This document shows positions 31,719 through 41,455 of a DNA stretch of 64,000 nucleotides, piece after piece (position 1 is the first letter of the stretch; every line of letters begins with the position of its first letter). The position numbers were made by a program, and so were the translations under genes. The stretch comes from Isoetes taiwanensis (taxonomy: Eukaryota > Streptophyta > Lycopodiopsida > Isoetales > Isoetaceae): contig JAJEKV010000020.1 in NCBI GenBank assembly GCA_021234155.1, forward strand, positions 3,025,275-3,089,274. Direction: 5' to 3'. The notes beneath the pieces were generated by a model. The model was not told the DNA's origin. It was given only the letters and a program-made list of their open reading frames with translations, and searched no databases.

Positions 31719-31790
31719 CCGGATTTATATAGGGTTAATTAGAAATGAGCGTGAATAATTGATTGCCTCAAATAACACGCCAGGCGTACG
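31719..31790 (-). promoter_or_regulatory. Promoter of the acidic-protein gene with an A-type palindrome box
   Basis: On the minus strand CGTACGCCTGGCGTG (plus 31776-31790, CACGCCAGGCGTACG) lies about 50 bp upstream of TATATAAATCC (plus 31721-31731), and the ATG follows about 55 bp further on. The block is nearly the same as 25024-25093. The palindrome half-sites match the arrays in locus A. Confidence 0.65.
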
Positions 31791-32143
31791 AAATTCCTGC
31801 CCTCTATATCATCTAGGGTATATTATTATATGGATAATAAATTCTCACGTCTATCAGTTATATATGTCTTTTCGTAATCATGTATCCAAATTTTCGATAA
31901 TTAAAATTTGGATATATTTATATAAATGTCATTTCCTTGTTGTTGCCACAAAAATTCTTGTTTTAAATGATTTCGTTTACACCCATTGTTATTATTATAT
32001 TAAACCTATTTCCAAGGAATTTCTTGCTTTTAAAAAATTGGATTTACCTCTACATATTCCATAAATGTACGTACTTTTTTTTATCTTATATGGTGTAATA
32101 ATTTTTTCCTACTCATTGACTAAAAAGGGTGCAATTTGCCTAG
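31791..32143 (+). other. AT-rich sequence before the DUF7869-like gene
   Basis: No domain is visible. The end (taaaaagggtgcaatttgcctag) is a plausible intron 3' end, so an upstream exon of the next gene may lie in or before this stretch. Confidence 0.35.
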
Positions 32144-33953
32144 GTCAATGGTGCCTCTCCAACTCAAGATGGTGTGCAACATATTGAAAAGAGCAATATC
32201 AAGGAAAAACCAACTCCTAGCAAGAATGTTGAAGAAAAACAATTAATCCTCTATAGTAGGGTGCAATGGAGGAACAAGAAGGTGAGAATCATGCACAAGT
32301 GCAACAAGGAAATAGTAGGCCAAGGAGTCATTGTGCTAGCAGATCCTGGTCAAGCTGTTAATGATGAAAGGCTAGGGGACAATATTGGTATTGCAATTTT
32401 GATGTTGGAAGACAACTGGAAAGGTAAAGGTTTGGGTGACAAGGAATGTTTTGGTTGTGTCAAGCAATTGGAGGTTCCTTGCATCATGGCATGGCCTATA
32501 AGTAGTGTTCAATTTGTGGAGGATTATATTTTTCCAGAGCCTGAGGTTGTTGGGGACAATGATTGTCTTGATATTGATCCATTGGCAGTTGGAACTCTAA
32601 ACCTAGGCAAAAGGGGAGAAGTATCAGTTGCCAGACATTATCCTAGCAAAAGAGCCAAGTTGATTAGTGACACCAAACGTGAGACAATGGTGAAGGTTAG
32701 GGGCTCAGATTGTTGTTGGAGTGCTTGTATGCAATTCTTTACAATAGAACAATTGGTGGAAGCAAGAGCCACTTTTCAAGAGTACACTGTTGATGAGAGG
32801 AGGACCTACATGTACACAATCTTCGAGCATGCACTTCAGGATGAAAGAAACCCAAACAGAAAAAGATGCCCTTTGCTAGGCAAATGGATATGTGCAAAAG
32901 CATGGCAGACTATCCATGCAATTCCAACTTCTTCATGGCATAATTGGCAAAAAAAAAAGGCAGAGGGGAACAGGATTGCTTTACATGGAAATAATGGTTT
33001 GTTGAGACCAACAGCTAGGACCTTGGCTGCCAGGGAGATATTTGAAAAATATATTGATTTCAATGCAGAGTCTATGCCACACAAAAGCAGAAGGGATGAA
33101 AAGGGAAGAGCAGTTGTTGAGAAAAGGTTGCCATCACATTGTACTCAAAAGAGTATTTTGGAAGAAGTGAATTCCCTACTTCGAGAATTGGGAATTCTTC
33201 CAATATCCCAACCTAGCTTTAGTAGGTTATGGAAGAAGCATTTCAATCATGTCACCATAGCAACTTCAAACAACTTTGCAAAGTGCAATTTATGTGCTAA
33301 GTTGAAGGAGACTCTTGATAAGACTGTGCAACCTAGTCAAAGGGCTAGGATAAGGGAGCATATGAAGGACCATATGACTGACCAACTATCATGTAGATCA
33401 TGTTATTGGATGTGGAGGACTTTATCTGCATTGGAACCCAATAACTATTTATACATTATACATGACAAGATGGACCAGCAAAAGACTTGTCTTCCACAAT
33501 TCAAGTACATACCAAAGTCATGTGGAAGATCATACCCTTTACAGATCTCAATGACTAGGGCAATCTTGCATGGGCAGACTCAAACCTACTATGGCCATTT
33601 TAGTTTGGAATTGTGGAGTGATGGTCCAGATTTTCATATTGAGAGTATCATGAGGTGTTTGAGAAACTATGAAAATGGATATGATGGTCACCTCCAGGAC
33701 CCTACAGCTAGCCAAGCACTACATAGAGCATTGTTAGATGGAAACCCTAACAATATTGAAAAGTTCAGCAAGGCAAGGTTTAGGAAGCATGGGTCTAATG
33801 AACATGTTGGAGCTTCAACTTCACGTGCTAGACCTCAAGATCTACCCAAAAGGTTTCTCTTGCAACTTGATAATTGTGCTGGCCAAAATAAGAACAGGTG
33901 GATGTTTTCTTTCCTATCCTACTTAACAGCTGTGGGGATATTTAGGGTTTCTT
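32144..33953 (+). pseudogene. Transposase-like gene with DNCAGQNKNRW motif (DUF7869-type), 5' part
   Basis: Open for about 600 codons after an acceptor-like tttgcctAG (32142-32143); no good ATG is near, so an upstream exon is likely. After a variable N-terminal part come a Cys-containing segment (CNLCAKLKETLDK, CRSCYWMWRTLSA), a conserved core (YIIHDKMDQQKTCLPQF) and LLQLDNCAGQNKNRWMFSFL. From family knowledge, D-N-C-x-G-Q-N-K-N-R followed by G-H-T-H-E-D-V-D marks a widespread eukaryotic TE-derived domain with an RNase-H-like look (I recall it as DUF7869; unverified). The frame breaks at about 33945-33955, just before GHTHEDVDALF. Confidence 0.7.
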
Positions 33954-34727
33954 ATGCCCGGGCATACCCATGAGGATGTGGATGCATTATTTGGCAAATA
34001 TAGTTGTATACTGAAGCAGCAGACAGTGACCAACTTTCCTAGGCTAATGGAAATCTTGCATGAATGCACTACTCCAAACCCTATAGCTTCTCTCATAGAA
34101 GAAGTGCCCAATTGGAAGAGCTTTGTGGATGGTTATACATTGGACCTTGAAGGTCATTCCAGGCCTCTGCAGTTCACTTTTTGGGTGAGAGATGGGATTC
34201 CAATCTTCCAATGGAAGATGAGACCTTTAGAGGATGAGTGGAGAGGAGGGGAGGAAATATGGCGTAGAGATGAGAATGGCAAGCCTATGGTACCTCCAGG
34301 TCAACCAAAAGCTCTAAAACCTACTGAAGAAGTGAAGCAATTGGGATTGACTAAGGAAGGAATCCAGGACTATATAAAGCATTGGCAAACCAATCCAGAT
34401 GACACCAACCGTGCCTTGGTGGCTTACTGGAAGAAGGTGATTAACCTGTTGGGGGAGATAGACATATCCTCAGATGAATTGAAAGAAGGGTGGTTGCCTA
34501 AAACTAGGTGGAAGACCTTAGCAGGTGCTGAGGATGTTGATGACACTGTAAGTAGCATTCGCAAGCAATATGCTCCTCCTCCTTCTGACAAACACTATGT
34601 TGGTCCTAAGAACAATAGGCCAAAGTTTCTAGGTATGGATGCTTATGAACCTTCCACTGACTTGGAATGCCACCAATTTGTGGTAGTAAAGCCAGCAGAT
34701 TTAGATACATATCCAGTGTGGTTATGA
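33954..34727 (+). pseudogene. DUF7869-type gene, middle part after a frameshift
   Basis: Begins MPGHTHEDVDALFGKYSCIL, the second conserved block of the same domain, in a frame shifted relative to the upstream part. A one-base indel near 33950 explains the break. It continues with PLQFTFWVRDGIPIFQWKMR and LGLTKEGIQDYIKHW and ends at a stop created by the 79-bp duplication. Confidence 0.75.
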
Positions 34728-34800
34728 ACCTTCCACTGACTTGGAATGCCACCAATTTGTGGTAGTAAAGCCAGCAGATTTAGATACATATCCAGTGTGG
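34643..34800 (+). repeat. Exact 79-bp tandem duplication inside the DUF7869-type gene
   Basis: The sequence from ttatgaaccttccactg to ccagtgtgg occurs twice in direct succession (from 34643 and from 34722). Seventy-nine is not a multiple of three, so it shifts the frame and introduces TGA at 34725-34727. The copies look identical, so the event is recent. Confidence 0.9.
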
Positions 34801-35103
34801 TTGGGGTTCACTATTTCTGATATTTGCAAAGAAGAAGGTAATATTAACTTCAACCATGTGCGGGTGGAATGGTGGTGTCCAGTGCATCAGTTGACCAATG
34901 TATCGGATAAAGAAAGGTACTCAGATTGTTGGACAAAGAGATGGAGGAGAAATCCGAGTGATCCTGATATTTGGCTAGACTATGAAAGTGTTTTGTACTC
35001 ATGGACTCCAAACACTATTCCAGCTAGAAATGCGAGAATTACAATACCTCGGGATGTCAGGAAGAAGGCTATGATATCATTGGGGGTACTTGAAGAAAGT
35101 TGA
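34801..35103 (+). pseudogene. DUF7869-type gene, 3' part
   Basis: Continues the same protein after the duplication: GFTISDICKEEGNINFNHVR, VEWWCPVHQL and WLDYESVLYSWTPNTIP, stopping at TGA 35101-35103. The preserved codon sense on both sides of the duplication shows the gene was open until recently. Confidence 0.7.
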
Positions 35104-35526
35104 ATAACTATGTAAATTTTTGTTATCACGTTTTTATGATATGGTGCTATATTGTGAAATATTGACTATTTTGTAAATAACATGATATTACGTTTTCATA
35201 ATTTTTAGGTGAAATGTGAATTTGAATATGCTACTAAAAACATGCAATATGAAATTTGTCCCAAAATTAAGACATAATCCCAATTTAATTGAATGATGGT
35301 TTTCTTGATTTTTCTCGGAGCCTGCTTCCTGATTTTTCTCAGAGTCTACTTCCTGATTTTTCTCAGAGTGGTGTTCCTGACTTTTTTCAGAGTCATATTC
35401 CTGAATTCGTCATGGGAACGATGAAACATGATCAGACAACTCTGATAGTAACACCAAGGATGATAAAACTGGGTGAGCTGTTTGAGCGAATTTCCTGAAA
35501 TGATGCTAGTTACCAATGTTAATGAG
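35104..35526 (+). other. AT-rich flank with a 24-bp tandem repeat (35303-35405)
   Basis: No gene is recognised. A four-copy degenerate repeat (ttcctgatttttctcagag) encodes a repeated PDFSQS phrase in one frame; I regard it as a minisatellite. Confidence 0.5.
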
Positions 35527-35550
35527 GTTCTCGACTCGCGAGTTGAGAAC
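35527..35550. repeat. Isolated B-type palindrome in the 3' flank of locus B
   Basis: GTTCTCGACTCGCGAGTTGA plus GAAC, a 24-bp palindrome with one mismatched pair. It has the same core (CTCGACTCGCGAG) as the arrays at 37.8-38.1 and 41.3-41.4 kb. Confidence 0.8.
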
Positions 35551-35812
35551 CAGGGCATCCAATGAAAATATGGTAAGTGTGCTCATCTCTCTCTTATTCT
35601 TTCCAGCACTTGCTCCGCCGCCTAGTCTCCCATGCCTATCAAAAGATCCTCTGGGTTATCTTGGTTGTTGCCCACCTGCTCCTCTGTTTTTTCATCCTCA
35701 ATTGTTGACTCATTCTTTTTATTCACAAAGTGGTCCATGTATGACTTTATCGGGTCAACAAGGGCTTTGTCACCAACTATTGATATTGGCTTCATTCCAT
35801 ATAATATAGCCC
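35551..35812 (+). other. No recognisable gene
   Basis: Short chance frames only; pyrimidine-rich patches. Confidence 0.3.
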
Positions 35813-37733
35813 CTTAGGAGAAAACTCGGTTCATGTACCACTCACACACGATCTGATCATCTTCGACCAAACTCGTAACAAATTACTTGATAACCTGGGA
35901 CATATTGATATCTTGTGGATAGCACTTGTGCTGCCATCCGTGCTTACCTTGTCAAAAGATAACACATCCTCCATGGATTTCCCGCCCTTCCAGAGATCCA
36001 GATTCTCGTTCGAGGCGATGAACTTGTCCATATATGGGAATCCGCGAGACAGTAAAACCAATATAATGTTGGCAAAACTTGATATCTTTGAAAGACCGAC
36101 TCTGCACTCACATTCTAACTCATATATGGAATAAACGATTCTCTTGTGGAAGTTAATATCTGCTGCCCATTGCAAACTACTGTCGTCTGATTGCCAGACA
36201 TGTAGAAGATAAGGAAACTGAAATTATACAGTTCTGTCATATCCAAATAGGTCTTGTACCACTGGTCTAGATCAGCCTTCTCATAGAATAAAGTCGGATT
36301 TTCAATCATATTCATGAAAAATAAGGACACAGACCATCTGCAAGTTTCTCTGGATCCCTCCCCAGTGCCCGGTACTATGGATCCTATAACTCCTAATGAC
36401 CAGGTACTTTGCCACTCCTTAAACATATCTTACTATACACCTTATTGACATTGGCATTTACCGAGACGAAATGCCCTTCACCTCGAATGGTAGGTGTTAT
36501 CGAATTATGAGCCCTTTTCGAACAAATAAGTGTTTTTTCAATTTGAAGAATCTCTGAAGAATCCTTGAAAATGGATATCCAATGGCCCATATATGCATGT
36601 GTATTCGGCGATGATCTCAGAATAACCAAACTAGACTTTGCTCCAGTTTTATCATCGAAGGCCGGGCACCGAAGCTTGACTCGTTGACGAAGTGATCCTC
36701 TCGGTCCCCCTCCTGAGTGGCCATCCCATGTAATGGTTGGGCAGCGAGGGGGCTGCGTCCGACGGAAGTTAGATTGGTCGATTTCACTCTTCGAAATGTA
36801 CACAGGTGTCGAACCCCCCATTTCCGCCTAAGATACGTGACCGATTAGGTCATTAGATCACATCACATTGTTTGCTTTCCCCTCTCCTTAGCCAGTTCAG
36901 TTCGGGACTTGTATTGCATGCAGTTAGTTGCCAGAGGCTAGTTCCAATCCACCAAACCATTGTGACCTAATGCCACCAAGTACGGTGGAGAGCTCGAATC
37001 TACTTTGAAAGGCACGATGCCGAAACCCAGCTTGCATTTGAGAAGTACTTGAGCACGCTCTGGAAACAGTTATGTTTTGACACTTCCATACAGTTTGATG
37101 TTGATGTATGGTTGGCACAATCGTTTTAGCTCCTTCATGACCATCCTCAAGCTTGGCCTTTTCCTTGAAGTACTCAAAATCCTGGCTCTCGTTGCAGGCA
37201 ACGTTGTAGAATTCTGCGATGTCGTTCTCTAATGCATGCGTCCTCTTTAGCACCATGGCATAGTCCTTTTCATTTTGCATCTTTGAGCTTCTTATTTTCC
37301 TCAGCAATATTGAGCCATCCAGTATTTTGCTTTGCAAATCTAGCGTTCTCTTTTCCTCAAGCCGTGTATCCTCTTCATGAATTTTTGTCAAAGCGTTTTG
37401 GACCTGGTCTCTGTGGCAACTCTTTATTACTGTCCTTCAGAATACCCCTTTGCACAAAGCCCAGATCTCAGTCCACTTTTGCCAGATTTTTTCATTGCAC
37501 AGTAACAGGTCGTATTGGTCTGATAGCGATTCCCTACCTTTTTTATAGGTTTTTTTTTCTTTCCACCTTCATCATCGGCTTCATCGTCTTGGTGGTGCTC
37601 TGTAAGTACAAACCTGCACAGCCTCTCAAAAATCTTCCATTTTTTGGAAGGCGCCTTGTTTCCTCTGGGCTGTTGCAGACATCTCAATGCCTTCCATTGC
37701 TACCTTGCATGTATTCTTTGGTCAGTATAGGGG
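35813..37733 (-). pseudogene. Locus B, 3' half of a DGQH-gene paralogue (exon 3 and downstream)
   Basis: The acceptor CTGCAG (37739-37734) is followed by PYTDQRIHAR, TAG, QWKALRCLQQPRGNK, ERLC, a KKKKPIKK stretch and, in a shifted frame, YDLLLCNEKIWQKWTEIWAL. This matches locus A exon 3 in order and content. Downstream come a coiled-coil-like part (EKRTLDLQSKILDGSILLRK, 37391-37150), 'LRCPAFDDKTGAKSSLVILR' near 36660 and further fragments to about 35.8 kb. Stops and frame changes show it is broken. The 5' half lies inverted at 39.7-40.95 kb. Confidence 0.6.
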
Positions 37734-37762
37734 CTGCAGATGTAAGATTCAAGTTAGTTGAG

Positions 37763-38160
37763 TGATGCTATGATGCCTCTGGGTTATATAAGACTAGACA
37801 TGAGGACTTTCTCGTCTCACGAGTCGAGAAAGTGCCCTCTAGGGTATAAAAGACTAGATATGAGGAGTCAAAAAAGTGCCCTCTGGATTATAAAACACTA
37901 CATGAGGACTTTCTCAACTCACGAGTCAAGAATGTGCCCTCTAGGTTATAAAATACTAGACATGAGGACTTTCTCGATTCGCGAGTCGAGATAGTATCCT
38001 TTGGGTTATAAATGACTAGACATGAGGACTTTCGCGACTCGCGAGTCAAGCCCCTTGAGGTTCGAAGGAATTGAACTTGGACACTTTCTCGACGTAGCGA
38101 AAGTGCCCTCTGAGTTATAAAAGACTAGACATGAGGACCTTCTTAACTCATGGGTAGATA
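37763..38160. repeat. Locus B, left array of B-type palindromes, 60-bp unit
   Basis: The unit reads catgaggactttctcgac ... tcgagaaagtgccctct ... ggttataaaagactaga. Palindromes TCTCGACTCGCGAGTCGAGA (with variants) lie at 37809-37830, 37911-37932, 37971-37992 and 38031-38052, with a half-deleted copy near 37866 and degenerate copies near 38095 and 38140. It sits directly upstream of the exon 3 acceptor, where locus A has its array. The unit is the reverse complement of the unit at 41.3-41.46 kb. Confidence 0.9.
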
Positions 38161-38714
38161 GAACTGCGTCAGCTTTGAAGGCGAGGTATGACGAAGCAAG
38201 TGGCAGCTATAGTGCCAATAAGGCTGGGTCTGGCGGTTATGAGAGTACTAATAAGCTATTTGTAGTATAAATTTGGTTTATAATTTAGGTTCTCACATTG
38301 AATACTAACATTAGTTTTGGATGCTCATGCTCAACAGAGGGCATTGTTCAAGAGTGGTAAAGCTGAACGCGAAAGAGCCTTCATTTGTATTTTGTAATGT
38401 GCAAATTATATCGTGAAATATATTAATTCAATTTTCTGTAAATTTTTTATGCTTAGTTTCTAATTTTTGGGATTTTTTTTAATAATTAGTTGATCTTCCT
38501 ATGATTATTTAATTTAAAATTTTTATACTCAATTCTAATTTTCTAATTTTCTTTATTATAAATGTGATTTATTTTTGGATTTTTTTATTTATTTTATTAA
38601 TATTTATTTAATATTAAATATTAAATATTAATGCTTATTTAATATTATATTGAATATAATATTTAATCAGTATTTTTCTTTTATTTTTCTAACTTTTCTT
38701 TTTTTTCTTCATAA
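38161..38714. other. AT-rich non-coding stretch
   Basis: Includes taatattaaatattaaatatt-type runs near 38600-38670. No gene seen. It lies inside the inverted segment, on the upstream side of the divergent gene. Confidence 0.4.
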
Positions 38715-39170
38715 TCTGGGCGACGTCGTAATGTCACGTGGATGCAACGTGGCAGCCACGCCAGCAGATCTGGGCGAAGACACGTGGCACGTGTTCAACG
38801 ACGCGACACATGTTTAATACGTGGCCCCTATTCATCGTTGAACGACGTGGCCAGCATGTCCGCCACACCAGCGTCCGCGCGAGCAAGCGTCGCGCTGGCA
38901 CTGGCACGGTGGCAGTCCACGTGTCCGGAGCATTGTTGGACGACGTTGCCAGCATGTCCGCCATGCAAGCATCCGCACTGGCAACTATTGTGCTGGACGT
39001 ACCAACGCGTGGCAAGGCCACGTGTCGTAACAGTCGTTAAACGACGTATTGGCGTCGTTTAACAACGCCGCGATTGCGACGTGCTTAATGATGTGTTTAA
39101 CGATTGTGACGTATTTAACACGATGTGAAAATGTCGTTATAGGTGTCGTTTAACGACGTTTTAACGATGA
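38715..39170. promoter_or_regulatory. ACGT/CACGTG-dense region
   Basis: Has many ACGT cores (CACGTGG, ACGTGGC, GACGTC, CGACGT) and repeated cgtttaacgacg / ttaacgat phrases, in sharp contrast to the AT-rich DNA to its left. Three overlapping chance frames exist here but none looks like protein. It may be a G-box-type regulatory or subterminal repeat region of the locus B element; function is unproven. Confidence 0.4.
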
Positions 39171-39420
39171 CTAAATGACATCCAGACCTCGATATGGCAC
39201 AATATTTTTGTAGTGCTTTCCAAGTGCATTTGCTTCCGCGGTCGGCTTCATCAACAAGGCATCGGGTTGAATGACTTGAATCAGCGCGATTCGTGTACAT
39301 CCTTTCTCCATGACAGTGCAGTGAAGAAGGCCCATGGACTCGAGCTCATCCCCCACTACTATCTTATTTCCGCAGGCCATCGAGCAAATCGTCTGAATAT
39401 ACCACAAGCCTATGTCAAAA
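39171..39420 (-). pseudogene. Divergent gene of locus B: CACTA-associated 'VAWP'-type domain
   Basis: The minus strand reads GNKIVVGDELESMGLLHCTV, MEKGCTRIALIQVIQPDALL and MKPTAEANALGKHYKNIVPY. The pattern 'H..(P)LG.GC.R(V/I)A...VI.PDALL.KPT.EAN.LG...' corresponds to the same plant CACTA-associated domain as at 23149-23351; the terminal VAWPR has become IVPYR. It is transcribed away from the DGQH 5' half, as in locus A. Confidence 0.55.
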
Positions 39421-39699
39421 CAACCCTACCCAAATGCAAGCCTGAATCATGCACAAATGCAAGCTCATAGGTTTGTGTGCATTTGAAGCGCCTGTGCCTA
39501 TTGTTAGTGGAAGGTCTAGTGGGAGTCGAATGTGCGATCTTTGAGGCTTCATGATACCTCCTGCTCCGGTCAAATTGAGGCCCGCTCTTCCATCAATATT
39601 TTAAAATATGCGTTTAGGCAGGCTAAGGATGCCCGTGATGTACCCAGCAACCTCTTGCGTGCGTTCAATGATTGCAGATATTATTTGAAAATTTAAGAT

Positions 39700-40949
39700 A
39701 ACTTCCTTTGTGTGCAGTCCTCAACTCACAAAATCCTCACGGCAGAAGAGCACTTCTGGAGGTGCAACTTCTAGCACCAAGCGTCGAACGTCGGAGTATG
39801 TCGGCTCCATCAAATAAGTGCTCTTCCAAAAAAGATCGTTCATCGGTCAGCGCAAAGAAGAGAAGGCTTGCAAAGCCAGGTAATATCTCAATTATGATGT
39901 CTTTCTAGAGCGGGTCCAATTAACATCTGTTTTTATTAGGTTTTTCTTCCTTTCTTCGTCATAGAAGGGCCGCAGACACAACAGCTTGATGAGACCTCGA
40001 TGGATTGTTGGTGGTATAAGGAAGTGACAATGTCCAGAAAAGAGAAAGATCGATAAGAAAGGTTCCACAAAACAAGAAGGGCCGATTTGTGTTGTCTATC
40101 GTTGCTCCAGATGATTAGCATCTGACCTTATACATTGAAGATATGTCGAAGGGCAAGTTCTACCATACCAAAAAATTATCGGTGCTGAATTACTCCTCTT
40201 CTTCCATGAGCAAAGCCAAGGGAACGGACAAAAAGGTTGCACATGTGAATTGCTAGAGTCTGGGATGGAAAGATCTGGAAGGCATGAAAGAGGAATGCAC
40301 TCTAACTTCTAGGGAGCTAGGCATGGAAATCTCCAGGGGCCTTCACATCCAATGTGTTGAAGAGTATAACACACTCTGCGGTCAACTAAGTCGTGGTTCA
40401 AAGTGAGGACAAGAAACAGAGTGAAACATGGATGATGAGTCAAAGGATGAGGAGGACATTGACTCCCAGTTTTTGGACCCAAACAAGAAAATGAAGCTGA
40501 TGCAGAGGGACGCTCAGAAAATTGAAAGATTGGCCCAGGACTATCCATTAGAGATCGATCACAAAATGAAAATTGATATAAGAAGACTCAAGGTATGCAC
40601 TGGCAATGCCGTCTTGTTTAACCACAAAGAGTTCAATCCAACCCATATATTGGAGATCCTGAATTTAATGATACATCATCCTATATATGGTAGATCCGAT
40701 GCCAGCCGACTTGATTCCTTTTAAGAAGAAAACTAGTGAATTATTCAGTTGGAGCACGGAAGAGAAACTGAAGAGTAAAGATGTGAGGTTCTAGGTTATA
40801 GATGGCCAGCATCCAGTGAGAGCAGCACAGGTGTTGCAGACGGAGAAGGATGTCCCCTGCAGAGTGTTGTCAGCGGACACTCCACCCATTGAGCTAGCCA
40901 GCATCAGTCACTGCCAGAATACCATCGCTGCAAGTGAAAGCTACATCAG
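39700..40949 (+). pseudogene. Locus B, 5' half of a DGQH-gene paralogue (inverted relative to its 3' half)
   Basis: Plus-strand pieces: SSKKDRSSVSAKKRRLAKPG before a donor (CCAG then GTAATATC, near 39879); a stretch near 39965-40050; MKEECTLTSRELGMEISRGL (near 40283); ERLAQDYPLEIDHKMKIDIR and LFNHKEFNPTHILEILNLMI (40530-40670). After a frame change come MPADLIPFKKKTSELFSW and, past one TAG (40793-40795), VIDGQHPVRAAQVLQTEKDV and CRVLSADTPPIELASIS. Each block aligns with locus A exon 2 in order. It ends ATCAG then GTACTG at 40949/40950 in phase 2, the same splice position as locus A. In-frame stops and one frameshift mark it as a pseudogene. Confidence 0.65.
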
Positions 40950-41324
40950 GTACTGAATATTACCATCTCCGAAATTTAGAACTTAAAGTGGTCCTCATGT
41001 GCAGTCCTTTATAACCAGTGATGACTTTATCATCCTCTAGCTGCTTCTAAACTATAGAAATAGTGGCGATTGTTTCCTATTTTTCCAACATTTTTATAGA
41101 AAAGAATTTAGTAGAATTGGATGTTTTACCATAAAATTGAGGTTTTTACTGTAAAATCTTCATTAATTTGGCGAATATATTATAATTGGGATGCAATGTT
41201 ATCAAATTTTGGCGATTTTATGAAGTATGCATCCCAGTAAACCATCGAATCCATATTTTAAGAAATGGTAAAATATAGCAACTTTACGAAGTTTCACACC
41301 TTAAAGTCATCACTGTTTATAACC
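40950..41324 (+). other. 5' part of the split intron of locus B
   Basis: Follows the donor GTACTG. AT-rich, with no coding content, leading into the right palindrome array. Its natural acceptor is now at 37734 on the opposite strand. Confidence 0.55.
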
Positions 41325-41455
41325 CAGAGGGCACTTTCTCGACTCGCGAGTCGAGAAGATCCTCATGTCTAGTCGTTTATAACCCGAAGGGCACTTTCTT
41401 GACTCGTGAGTTGAGAAGATCTTCATATCTAGTCATTTATAATACGGAGGGCACG
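41325..41455. repeat. Locus B, right array of B-type palindromes
   Basis: Two palindromes (41336-41357, perfect over 22 bp; 41396-41417 with variants) lie in 60-bp units reading tttataacccagagggcac ... gatcctcatgtctagtcg. This is the reverse complement of the unit in the left array. A third partial unit ends at about 41455, where similarity stops abruptly. Confidence 0.9.

Noticed and set aside
38734-39062. Three overlapping open frames in the ACGT-dense region
   Set aside because: Overlap on both strands reflects G/C-rich composition without stops; no protein-like motif.
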